DNA from: Limnohabitans sp.
GTDB lineage: Bacteria; Pseudomonadota; Gammaproteobacteria; Burkholderiales; Burkholderiaceae_C
Direction of reading: 5' to 3'
Length of the DNA: 64,000 nt
Assembly (NCBI GenBank): GCA_030158125.1
Contig: JAOATL010000013.1
Span: 126,879 to 190,878, forward strand
Each line of letters opens with the position of its first letter. The first letter of the stretch is position 1. Shown piece after piece: positions 26,145-34,477 of the stretch. Made by a program: the position numbers and the translations under genes. The notes beneath the pieces were generated by a model. It had not been told where the DNA came from. It ran no database searches and saw nothing but the letters and a program-made list of their open reading frames with translations.

Positions 26145-27469
26145 ATCCGCAAACTAAACACGTATGCATCATCGGCGCAGGTATCGTGGGCTTGTCCACG
26201 GCGTGGCGTTTGGTGCAAGACGGCTGGCAAGTGAGTGTGCTTGAAGAGGGTGCAGCGCCTGGTCTGGTCACCAGTTATGCCAACGGTGCGCAATTGTCTT
26301 ACAGCTATGTCGCACCCTTGGCCGAACCATCGGCCCTGACCCATTTGCCCAAATGGCTGCTGCAAAAAGATGGTCCCTTGCGCATCCATCCATCCTTGTC
26401 ACCCACATTTTTGCGTTGGGGTTTGCGCTTTGCGTCGCACTGCACCACAGCCAAGGCCCATCAAACGACGCGAGATTTATTGGACTTGGGCTATTTGTCG
26501 CGGCGTGTTCTAAGAACTTGGCTGGCTGATGCCCCTGCAAGCTGGGCCACTGCTACAGGCTTGGATTACCGCACCAACGGAAAGTTGGTGGTGTTTCGAG
26601 ACTCCGCAGCGTTGACATCGGCGGCAGCACAAGTGGCCTATCAGCGAAGTTTGGACGTTGGCTGTGAACAATATGTTTTGTCTGCTGCTGAATGTGTCGA
26701 ACAAGAGCCCGCATTGGCCGCCATGCAACATAAATTGGTTGGCGGCATCTACACCCCTTCAGAAGATGTGGTCGACAGCCATGGCTTGTGCATGTATTTG
26801 GAGCGCTTGATAGTGTCTCGCGGAGGTACTTTGCGATATGACACACGCATTACCGGTGCAATTCAGGAGGGACGCCACTGCGTAGCCTTGAAGCTCAAGT
26901 CGCAAAACGCAGCCCTTGGCAGCTCAGATGAGATATCCGATGTTGAAGAATTCAAGGCCGACTTTTTTGTAGTTGCCGCAGGCTTGAGCAGTCGAGACTT
27001 GTTGAAAAACTTTGACACCCATGCACCCTTGCTGGGCCTGAAAGGTTTTTCGATCACCTTAGATTGCGAGCATGGCATTGCACCTTCCGTTTCCATCACG
27101 GACAGCCATCACAAAATTGTGTTTGCCAAACTAGGTCACCGTCTGCGTGTCGCGGGCATGGTCGACCTTGGACGCGAAAATCGAAACATCGAAGCGCCCC
27201 GCATGGCAGCGCTGATTGCGCAAGCGCGCGACAATTTTCCGAACGCGGGCGATTACACCAAAGTGCAAACTTGGGCAGGCCTTCGACCCGCAACACCCTC
27301 AGGTCGCCCCATCATCGACCAAACAGCGTTTGACAATGTTTACGCCAACATTGGGCACGGCACTTTGGGGCTTACCTTTGCTGCAGGTTCTGCCGAACTG
27401 CTGGCCGACCAATTGGCCGGCCGCCCTAGCAGTTTGCCAAGAGCGCCCTTCAGTTTTAAGAATGCTTGA
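26141..27469 (+). CDS. DadA-like FAD amino-acid dehydrogenase
   Basis: A 442-residue FAD-dependent oxidoreductase of the D-amino-acid dehydrogenase type. It has VCIIGAGIVGLSTAWRLVQDGWQVSVLEE, then SYANGAQLSYSYVAPLAEP, a middle substrate domain, and the C-terminal TWAGLRPATPSGRPIIDQT...GHGTLGLTFAAGSAELLADQLAGR. DadA-type enzymes deaminate D-amino acids or secondary amines at the membrane. It is the last gene of the operon, overlapping the lyase gene by 4 bp, and ends convergent with the sugar transporter gene. The actual amine substrate is unknown. Confidence 0.85.
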   Translation: MNPQTKHVCIIGAGIVGLSTAWRLVQDGWQVSVLEEGAAPGLVTSYANGAQLSYSYVAPLAEPSALTHLPKWLLQKDGPLRIHPSLSPTFLRWGLRFASHCTTAKAHQTTRDLLDLGYLSRRVLRTWLADAPASWATATGLDYRTNGKLVVFRDSAALTSAAAQVAYQRSLDVGCEQYVLSAAECVEQEPALAAMQHKLVGGIYTPSEDVVDSHGLCMYLERLIVSRGGTLRYDTRITGAIQEGRHCVALKLKSQNAALGSSDEISDVEEFKADFFVVAAGLSSRDLLKNFDTHAPLLGLKGFSITLDCEHGIAPSVSITDSHHKIVFAKLGHRLRVAGMVDLGRENRNIEAPRMAALIAQARDNFPNAGDYTKVQTWAGLRPATPSGRPIIDQTAFDNVYANIGHGTLGLTFAAGSAELLADQLAGRPSSLPRAPFSFKNA

Positions 27470-27475
27470 AAAGCG

Positions 27476-28780
27476 TCAAGGCTTGTTTTCTTGAATTCGC
27501 AAAGTTAACAGAGACGCAATGCACAACAAGGCGCCGGCCAGCACAATGACATTGCTTGGGTTGCTACCCAGCCAGTGTGTATAGATGAAGGGCAGCGTGA
27601 TCATTTGAACGATCATGGGCAAGACAATGAACATGTTGAAAATGCCCATGTAAACGCCAGCCCTCTCTTTTGGAATGCTGCCTGCCAACAAAATATAGGG
27701 GTTGCCCATGATGCTGGCCCAAGCCAAACCAACACCTACCATGGGTATAAAAAGCATCCAAGTTTGTTGAACAGAGGGCAGCATGATCATGCTGATGCCT
27801 GCCAAGCTGAGGCACACAGCGTGAACGTATCTAGGTCCCCACTTTCGAATCAGTGGCATCAATGCAAAGGCGGCAATGAAGGCAACGAAATTGTAGAAGC
27901 CACCAATCTGACCATTCAAAAGGCTGGCGTCTCTGAACTCTGGCGTGTTGGGGTCACGTGTGCCAAACATTGACAGGGCCAGAGCGGGCACGATGTAAAT
28001 CCAATAACACATCATGGCGTACCACTGAAACAATTTCATCCACCAAAGCTGACGCATGGTGGTGGGCATGTTTCGTATGGCATCTGCAATTTCTGTAAGC
28101 GTGGCCTTGATGCCTGTCTTTTGCGATTTGATGTGGGCAACTTCCTCCTCTGTCAGCGGCAACTCAGGCGTCGATTTGACCGACCAAGCCACCGTGGTGA
28201 TAGAGAACACCGCGCCGATCATGAAAGCGATGACCGTCAGATGTGGAATGTTGCTGCTATTGACGGCGTCTTTGTCGATGCCAATCAAGAACAAAAGTGT
28301 GGGTGTTAAATAAGCAAAGGTTTGTGCCAAGCCCGTGAAGGCGCTTTGCGTTAAAAACCCCATGGCATGTTGATCTTTGTTCAATCGATCACTCACGTAT
28401 GCACGGTAGGGCTCCATCGTGACGTTGTTGGCAGCATCCAAAATCCAAAGCAAGCTGGCCGCAAACCACAACGCAGGGCTGAAGGGCATGAACAACAAAC
28501 AAATGCTGCACAGCAAGGCGCCAATTAAAAAGTAGGGCGTACGTCGTCCCCATCTGCTCAAGGTGCGATCGCTCATGGCGCCCACCAAGGGCTGAACCAA
28601 AAGACCCGTGACTGGCCCTGCCAACCAAAGGAGGGGCAGGCTGGCCTCGTCGGCACCCAAGTACTGGTAAATGGGACTCATGTTGGCTTGCTGCAAACCA
28701 AAGCTGTATTGAATTCCGAAGAAGCCAAAATTCATTTGCAGAATTTGCCAGAGCGAGAGATGCGGTTTAAGAGCGGTCAT
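27476..28780 (-). CDS. MFS sugar transporter, SuxC-like (sucrose uptake)
   Basis: Inner-membrane permease of about 434 residues with about 12 helices, similar to GPH/SLC45-type sugar transporters: [63 protein letters not shown] and [17 protein letters not shown]. SLC45-like and SuxC-type proteins import sucrose or maltose with protons. ATG 28780 was preferred over the TTG at 28795. It lies directly downstream of the amylosucrase gene in the same direction (26 bp), so import and use of sucrose are linked. Confidence 0.85.
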   Translation of the reverse strand: [434 protein letters not shown]

Positions 28781-28806
28781 GCGGTGTCCAATCAATGGCC
28801 AATGAA

Positions 28807-30717
28807 TCAGTCAATCAAGCTGCGTAGTGTTTTGTCAGCATTTGTTTGAAGCCAAACGAAGCCAAATGGTTTTAACGCAATGGTTTGTCCTGGTGCAAGT
28901 TCTTGTGTGACAGCCTGCCTTGAGAAGTTGAAGAGGCCAGTCAAGTCTCTACCGCGTTGCAGTCCAAGAACGGTGGCAAGTTCTGTCTTCTTCAAGGTGA
29001 CAGGGGTGTCATTGTGAAAGGCGTCAAGTTGTTGGCGCAGTTTTGCCAAGGACTGTAAAGTGCTGAAAATTCGGTGTTGTACCGTGCCTTCCTGGTTTCG
29101 CAATTGAGCATGCGCCTCCTGCCAAACAGGTCGATGCAATTCGCGACCATCGGGTCCTTGGCGCGCCAGAAGAATTTCGGCCGAGGTGTTGCCAAGGCCC
29201 AGTTCATCGCCCATGTAGAGCAGCGGCAAGCCGCCAGTGAAGAAGGACAAGCTTTGAAGAAGGATCAAGCGATCGACTGCTGTGTGAAGTTCATCGGCGT
29301 TGCTTGCAGACGACATGCCCACCAGTGCAGAGGCCATGCCGTTGGTGCCGTGGGCTGTTTTTAAATCAGTTGTTTGGAACGACGCACCTTGTGCATAGCT
29401 ATTGGGCGTTAAGCCTGCAAAAAAATGTGAAGCTTGTAGCAAACGTTGATGTTGTGCATCGCCCAAAGACTCAACTTCAGGTTTCAGAACGTTCCAGCCA
29501 ATGTCGTCGTGGCATCGCACATAGGTCAACCAAGAACTGCCGGTGGGTACGGCGGGTGTCTTTTCGATGACCGCGTTGAGGATGCTGACATTCTCTTCTG
29601 CTAAAGCCACCCAGCTGGCGGCCATCATGCTGGAATGATAGGCCAAATGACACTCGGGGCCTGGCGTTTCGCCCATGCCAAAATAAGGCGGCAGCTGATG
29701 CGTTGGCATGATGGCTTCGGCTTTCATGAGAACGCCTGGGCAGGCAATCTCCATGAGTGCGCGCATCGCCTGCAAGAGCCAATGAACTTCGGGTTGGTTT
29801 TGACAATTGGTGCCTTGGCGTTTCCACAAGAAGCCGGTGGAGTCCAAGCGAAATGCCTCTACACCCAAGTTGGCCACGCGCATCATGGCACTGACCACTT
29901 CTAAAAAAACTTTGGGGTTGGCATAGTTCAAATCCCACTGATAGGGGTAGAACGTGGTCCACGTCCAAGCTTTCAAGCTGGGTTGGTACGTGAAATTGCC
30001 CGGTGCTGTATCTGGAAAAATTTGGGGCAAGTTTTTTTCCCAAGCATCAACCTCATCTTGTGAGTGCGCCAAGCAGAAAAAATTCTGAAAATCTGGATTG
30101 CCATTGCGAGCCTGTACTGCCCATTCGTGATCGTGTGCTACGTGGTTCAGAACAAAGTCGCTGCACAGACTGATGCCTGCACCTCGCAGCGATTCAGTCA
30201 AAAATTGCAAATCTGTCTGCGTGCCCAGTCGTGGTTCAACAAGTTCAAAATTGGCGACTGCAAAGCCACCATCGTTGGGACCTTCAGCTGCTTTGAAAAA
30301 TGGCAACAGATGCAAATAAGTCACTCCTAGCGACTTCAAGTAATCAATGCGCTCAACCACACCTCGCAAGTTGCCTGCGAAATGATCTGCGTAAGCGGTG
30401 TAACCCACAGCACCTTGTTGATGCCAATGCGGTTGCGCCTGACGGAATAAATCTAAATCCCATAAGTCTTGGGAACGTAGTAAAGCGATGTCTACAGCTG
30501 CCTTGAGCAATTGCTCGGTTAACTCTTCGACATGGACACCTTCGCCGTAGGTTCTGCTTAAACGGTTTTGAAGTGTCGGTAATTGCTTGGCAACACGCTT
30601 TGCCAATTCGTCTGCTCGGTCGGGAGACGCATGCGTCAAGGCTTTGCGCCAGGCCGACACTTGTGGTGTGGGTGCTTGCGCTGACTTTTCAGGCATCGGA
30701 GAAAGTGTGAGAGACAT
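28807..30717 (-). CDS. Amylosucrase (GH13), SuxB-like
   Basis: A 636-residue GH13 enzyme, the same length as Neisseria amylosucrase. The nucleophile Asp is in VEAFRLDSTGFLWKRQGTNC, the acid/base Glu in VLMKAEAIMP and the transition-state His-Asp in YVRCHDDIGW. It converts sucrose to fructose plus an alpha-1,4-glucan or hydrolyses it; with no signal peptide it acts in the cytoplasm. Its start is 13 bases downstream of the T-run of the TonB-gene terminator, so its own expression may depend on read-through. SD sequence is weak. Confidence 0.92.
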   Translation of the reverse strand: MSLTLSPMPEKSAQAPTPQVSAWRKALTHASPDRADELAKRVAKQLPTLQNRLSRTYGEGVHVEELTEQLLKAAVDIALLRSQDLWDLDLFRQAQPHWHQQGAVGYTAYADHFAGNLRGVVERIDYLKSLGVTYLHLLPFFKAAEGPNDGGFAVANFELVEPRLGTQTDLQFLTESLRGAGISLCSDFVLNHVAHDHEWAVQARNGNPDFQNFFCLAHSQDEVDAWEKNLPQIFPDTAPGNFTYQPSLKAWTWTTFYPYQWDLNYANPKVFLEVVSAMMRVANLGVEAFRLDSTGFLWKRQGTNCQNQPEVHWLLQAMRALMEIACPGVLMKAEAIMPTHQLPPYFGMGETPGPECHLAYHSSMMAASWVALAEENVSILNAVIEKTPAVPTGSSWLTYVRCHDDIGWNVLKPEVESLGDAQHQRLLQASHFFAGLTPNSYAQGASFQTTDLKTAHGTNGMASALVGMSSASNADELHTAVDRLILLQSLSFFTGGLPLLYMGDELGLGNTSAEILLARQGPDGRELHRPVWQEAHAQLRNQEGTVQHRIFSTLQSLAKLRQQLDAFHNDTPVTLKKTELATVLGLQRGRDLTGLFNFSRQAVTQELAPGQTIALKPFGFVWLQTNADKTLRSLID

Positions 30718-30725
30718 AGAAAACC

Positions 30726-30757
30726 AAAAAAAAGGCTGCCGACCGAAGTCGGCAGCC
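30726..30757 (-). terminator. Strong intrinsic terminator after the TonB receptor gene
   Basis: A perfect 10-bp stem (30734-30743 with 30748-30757) closes a four-base loop that reads TTCG on the minus strand, the extra-stable C(UUCG)G tetraloop. A run of eight T residues follows on that strand. It lies between the receptor stop and the amylosucrase start, so it probably lowers transcription of the enzyme and transporter genes relative to the receptor. Confidence 0.9.
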
Positions 30758-30768
30758 CAAACCTCAAA

Positions 30769-33060
30769 TTAGAAGTTGTACTTCAGACCGGCTTTCACAG
30801 AGCGACCGTTGATTGCACGTGCTGCCATGCGGCCGTCGTTGCTTTCAGTGTAGCCAAGTGTGTTGGTCAGGTTGTTCACACCCAATGTGGCCACTGCGTT
30901 TTTGCCGACGTTGAAGTTGGCAAATGCGTTGACTACAGTGTAGGCAGGCAATGTCACGTCATAGCCAGAACCTTGTGCATCTTTAGAGCTTGAGGTACCT
31001 ACGATGGCTGCACCGATGGTGGCATCACCCAAAACATAGGTTGGGCTCAACTGATACACCACTTTGGCTTGACGGTTAGGTGTCAAACCGCTGGCAACGA
31101 TTTTGGCGTTGGTCACAGTCACACCGCCGTTGATGCGGAAGGCGCCCATTTTGTAACCTGCTTCGACTTCTACACCCGTGGCATCGTACTTGTTGGACGA
31201 GCTCTTTTGTGTGGTTGCGTCGTAGTTGCTTTCGTCAGTTTTGGCGTTGAACAAAGTCACGAATGTGCTGAGGTTGCCATTGCGCAACTTCACACCACCT
31301 TCAACTTGCTTCACTTCATTGATAGGCACAACACCTGAACCGTCCAAAGGCATTTTCTTAGGATCGAACATGATGCGGTCTGCATTGAAGGCTGCACCTT
31401 GGCTGACGCGTGCAAACAAGGCAGTGTCTTTGTCCAACTGGTAGTTACCACCGAAAGAATAAGAGTTGAAGTTCTTGGTGTAGTTGATGGCTTGTGTGTT
31501 CTCAGGCTTGAACTGGTTGTCAGAAGCTTGGTTGTATGAACCTGTGGCCACTTGTTGGTCAGAGCGCAAGCTACCGTCCAAGCTCAAAGCACCTTTTTCC
31601 CAGCCCAATACAGCGTAGGGAGATGTGGTGCGGTAAGTGCCGTCGATAGAGCGTGTGCAGCAACCACCCCAAACATTGGTGCCCAAGTCAATGGCGCCAT
31701 AAGAATTGGTTTTTGCATTGGCCAACAACGCTGGGTTGTTGTCTGTGGCTTCCATCAAGTACTGGTTGAAGTTCCAAGTCAGTGCCACTTTTTGAACGTT
31801 CACAAACAAACCTGCTGTGGTGGTGATCTTAGAACCATCGGCTTGTGCAAATGTTTTGCTCAGCTTGACGTCGTTGGTTGTAGAACCCATGTCATCCATG
31901 GATGTGTTGAACACGGTGGCTGTGAAAGACTTGCCGTTGTAGGCTTGACCTTTCTTGGGGCCAGTCGCGAACTTGGTGCCAGAAGCAGCGTTGGCCACAT
32001 CGTCGCCAGGGAAAATGCTGATGAAGCGGCCGCTGTTTTCAGAAGTGCGGAACTTTTCAGTCAGTTTCCAGCCACCAGACAATTTCAATTCAGTTTCGAG
32101 ACCGAATGAATCGCTCTTCACGCGCAAACCGTCGTTCACGTTGGAGTTCACCATTGTGTTGTTCTTTGACAGTGTTGCGTCTGCAACCCAGTAGGGTGAG
32201 TAGAAAGTCGCTTTGCGGGGGTCAATGCCTGGCAACTCGCTCAACACGCCGTTCTTGATGCTGACAGGCGCTGGCATGAACAAAGGTGATTTGTCGTCCA
32301 ATGTTTTGAAGTTCAAACGCACAAAGCCATTGGCAAGGTCTTGTGTGATGTTGGCTTTGATCTGATGACCTTGCACGCCGTTGGCAGGTGCATTGCGGGG
32401 GCCTTGACCCATGTTGGTGTAGCCGCCTACAAAGAAGCGTGTCTTGTCGCTCAATTTGCCGCTGTAGTCAAAGTCGAAGCGCTTTTCGTCGTAACCCAAA
32501 CCTGTGGTGATGCCCACAGAGCCGCCTGGCTCTTCACCCGTTTTGGAGATGAAGTTGATGATACCGCCGGGTGCGTTGGTGCTCAATGTGGAAGCAGAAC
32601 CACCACGAACCACTTCGAGACGCTCAAGGCTGCCATCGGCGCGCAAGAACATGTCGGGTGTGGCAAAGGCGACGTCACCGAACATCAAAACGGGCAAACC
32701 ATCTTCTTGGAATTGCACATAACGTGCGCCACCGGCAGAGATGGGCAAGCCACGAACGGTCACGTTGGCGTTACCACCACCGCCGCTAGACTCGGCACGA
32801 ACACCTGGAATGGTGCGCAAGATGTCGGAAGCGTTGGTGGGTTGTGCCTGCAAAATTTGATCCACGCCCACGGTTGAGATGGAGTTGGATTGTTTCATTT
32901 TGCTGGCGCCAGAGGCGGTACCAGTCACAACCAATTCATCCAACTTCAAGGTGTCGTTGTTGGCGGCTGTTTGTGCCCAGGCACTGCCCATGTGGGCAAC
33001 GGTCAAGGCGCAGGCCAATGCAACTGCATTGGGAACGATTGCATTCATTCGTTTGGACAT
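30769..33060 (-). CDS. TonB-dependent outer-membrane receptor, SuxA-like
   Basis: A 763-residue receptor. Signal peptide about 1-30 (ALACALTVAHMGSAWAQ), TonB-box-like DELVVTGTA (41-49), plug domain with TNASDILRTIPGVRAESSGGGGNANVTVRGLP and LERLEVVRGGSASTLSTNAPGGIINFISKTG, then a beta-barrel ending in the aromatic YNF. The setting with amylosucrase, MFS sugar transporter and LacI regulator suggests it carries sucrose or a related sugar across the outer membrane, as SuxA does in Xanthomonas. The upstream region has a perfect LacI-type palindrome. Confidence 0.9.
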   Translation of the reverse strand: MSKRMNAIVPNAVALACALTVAHMGSAWAQTAANNDTLKLDELVVTGTASGASKMKQSNSISTVGVDQILQAQPTNASDILRTIPGVRAESSGGGGNANVTVRGLPISAGGARYVQFQEDGLPVLMFGDVAFATPDMFLRADGSLERLEVVRGGSASTLSTNAPGGIINFISKTGEEPGGSVGITTGLGYDEKRFDFDYSGKLSDKTRFFVGGYTNMGQGPRNAPANGVQGHQIKANITQDLANGFVRLNFKTLDDKSPLFMPAPVSIKNGVLSELPGIDPRKATFYSPYWVADATLSKNNTMVNSNVNDGLRVKSDSFGLETELKLSGGWKLTEKFRTSENSGRFISIFPGDDVANAASGTKFATGPKKGQAYNGKSFTATVFNTSMDDMGSTTNDVKLSKTFAQADGSKITTTAGLFVNVQKVALTWNFNQYLMEATDNNPALLANAKTNSYGAIDLGTNVWGGCCTRSIDGTYRTTSPYAVLGWEKGALSLDGSLRSDQQVATGSYNQASDNQFKPENTQAINYTKNFNSYSFGGNYQLDKDTALFARVSQGAAFNADRIMFDPKKMPLDGSGVVPINEVKQVEGGVKLRNGNLSTFVTLFNAKTDESNYDATTQKSSSNKYDATGVEVEAGYKMGAFRINGGVTVTNAKIVASGLTPNRQAKVVYQLSPTYVLGDATIGAAIVGTSSSKDAQGSGYDVTLPAYTVVNAFANFNVGKNAVATLGVNNLTNTLGYTESNDGRMAARAINGRSVKAGLKYNF

Positions 33061-33104
33061 CGAAAGTCTCCGGAAAAAATATTGAATTGTTTAAGTGTAT
33101 GAAT

Positions 33105-33124
33105 TTATTGAATATTTTCAATAA
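33105..33124. repeat. A/T-rich inverted repeat in the TonB-gene leader
   Basis: TTATTGAA and TTCAATAA are perfectly inverted around TATT. It lies between the LacI-type operator and the receptor start, and could be a second regulator site or a weak RNA hairpin. Confidence 0.5.
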
Positions 33125-33177
33125 AATTCGAGAGTGGATACTTCTTTGCAATCCCGAATGAAGTAATTCTCTGAAAA

Positions 33178-33195
33178 ATTGCAAACGTTTGCAAT
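33178..33195. promoter_or_regulatory. LacI-family operator, perfect 18-bp palindrome
   Basis: ATTGCAAACGTTTGCAAT is fully self-complementary with the central CG typical of LacI/GalR operators. It lies about 118 bp upstream of the TonB receptor start. A related, imperfect site precedes the regulator gene. Confidence 0.85.
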
Positions 33196-33344
33196 ATCAA
33201 TTTGTTGTTTTGAAGCGTTTGGGGACATCGGAAGCTGGCCGTGGATGTTCTAAGTAATTGATTTGTTTTGAAAAAAACCAGCAATTAAGTGTTTTCCCTA
33301 GAGTGGTGCCGCTAAAACCACGTTTGATTCAGGGAAATTAGACT

Positions 33345-33362
33345 TTTTCAAACGATTGCATT
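33345..33362. promoter_or_regulatory. Second LacI-type operator before the regulator gene
   Basis: TTTTCAAACGATTGCATT matches the perfect palindrome at 33178 in 14 of 18 positions with the same CG centre. It lies 47 bp before the regulator start, which fits autoregulation. Centres of the two sites are 167 bp apart, so looping is possible. Confidence 0.65.
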
Positions 33363-33409
33363 CATTTCTTATACTTGCAAGCATTACCAAGGAAATTGAC
33401 GGCAGATTC

Positions 33410-34441
33410 ATGGCCAAAGCAGACGCAGACAACAAGAAGATCCAGATGGTCGACATCGCCAGAATGGCGGGTGTGTCAACCTCAACGGTGTCGCGCGCTT
33501 TGAATGGCAGTTCTTTGATCAACGAAGAAACTCGCCAACGCATTACAGACTTGGCCAAGTCGCTCAGTTACACCATCAACTTGAGTGCTAAAAACTTACG
33601 CTCGGGTGAGAACCGAACCATTGGCGTGGTTATTCCTTATCAAGATCAAATTCGTCAAGATGTGACGGATCCTTTCTTCATGACCATGCTGGGTCATCTT
33701 GCCGATCAATTGACCAAGCAAAATTTTGATCTGCTGTTCTCTCGCATTTCAGCAGAACACTTAGAAGACTTGGCGCAGCTTTACGAATCAGGTCGCGTGG
33801 GAGGCCTGATTGTGGTGGGACAGTGGGACCAGCACGAGAAACTCAACGAGTTGGCGCGCAGACAAATTCCATTTGTGGTGTGGGGCGGTCAGCTGCCACG
33901 TCAGTTGTATTGCACCGTGGGTGGTGACAATTTCAATGGCGGCTTTTTGGCCGCCAATCATTTGCTGAGTTTGGGCCGACGCAGAATTGTGTTCATGGGT
34001 GACAAGCACGCCACAGAAACACAGCAGCGCTATGCAGGTTATGTACAAGCCCATGAATTGAACAAGGTGCCCATTGCGCCTGAGCTCTACATTCCTTCAC
34101 CCTTCACGGTTGCCGAAGCCCGAGAAGACATCAAGGCTTTCTTGCAACAGAAACTGAGCTTTGATGCGCTGTTTGCAGCCAGTGACTTGTTGGCCATCAC
34201 GGCCATGGGTGCCATCACGCAAGCCGGGCTCAGAATTCCGCAAGATGTGAGTGTGGTTGGCTATGACGACATTGGCATGGCTGAGCATACGTACCCTCCA
34301 CTGACCACCATTCGCCAACCGATGGATTCGGCCGGTGCAGCGCTGGTTCAAAATCTCATGCGCGTGTTCAGCGAAGGTCACTCTGACTCTGAGGTTGTCA
34401 ATACCGATTTGATCATTCGCGGTTCAACTTGCAGGGTTTAA
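33410..34441 (+). CDS. LacI-family transcriptional regulator, SuxR-like
   Basis: A 343-residue repressor. The N-terminal HTH (about 10-60: VDIARMAGVSTSTVSRALNGSSLINEETRQRITDLAKSLSYTIN) and hinge NLSAKNLRSGENRTIGVVIP precede a periplasmic-binding-like sensor domain ending in DVSVVGYDDIGMAEHTYPPLTTIRQPMDSAGAALVQNLMR. ATG 33410 was chosen over 33356 since residues before it are not family-like. Divergent from the TonB receptor gene, with two LacI-type operators between. Its inducer is presumably sucrose or a product. Confidence 0.9.
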   Translation: MAKADADNKKIQMVDIARMAGVSTSTVSRALNGSSLINEETRQRITDLAKSLSYTINLSAKNLRSGENRTIGVVIPYQDQIRQDVTDPFFMTMLGHLADQLTKQNFDLLFSRISAEHLEDLAQLYESGRVGGLIVVGQWDQHEKLNELARRQIPFVVWGGQLPRQLYCTVGGDNFNGGFLAANHLLSLGRRRIVFMGDKHATETQQRYAGYVQAHELNKVPIAPELYIPSPFTVAEAREDIKAFLQQKLSFDALFAASDLLAITAMGAITQAGLRIPQDVSVVGYDDIGMAEHTYPPLTTIRQPMDSAGAALVQNLMRVFSEGHSDSEVVNTDLIIRGSTCRV

Positions 34442-34477
34442 GTTGATCACTGATCGCTGTGCGGTTGGCTGTTCAAC

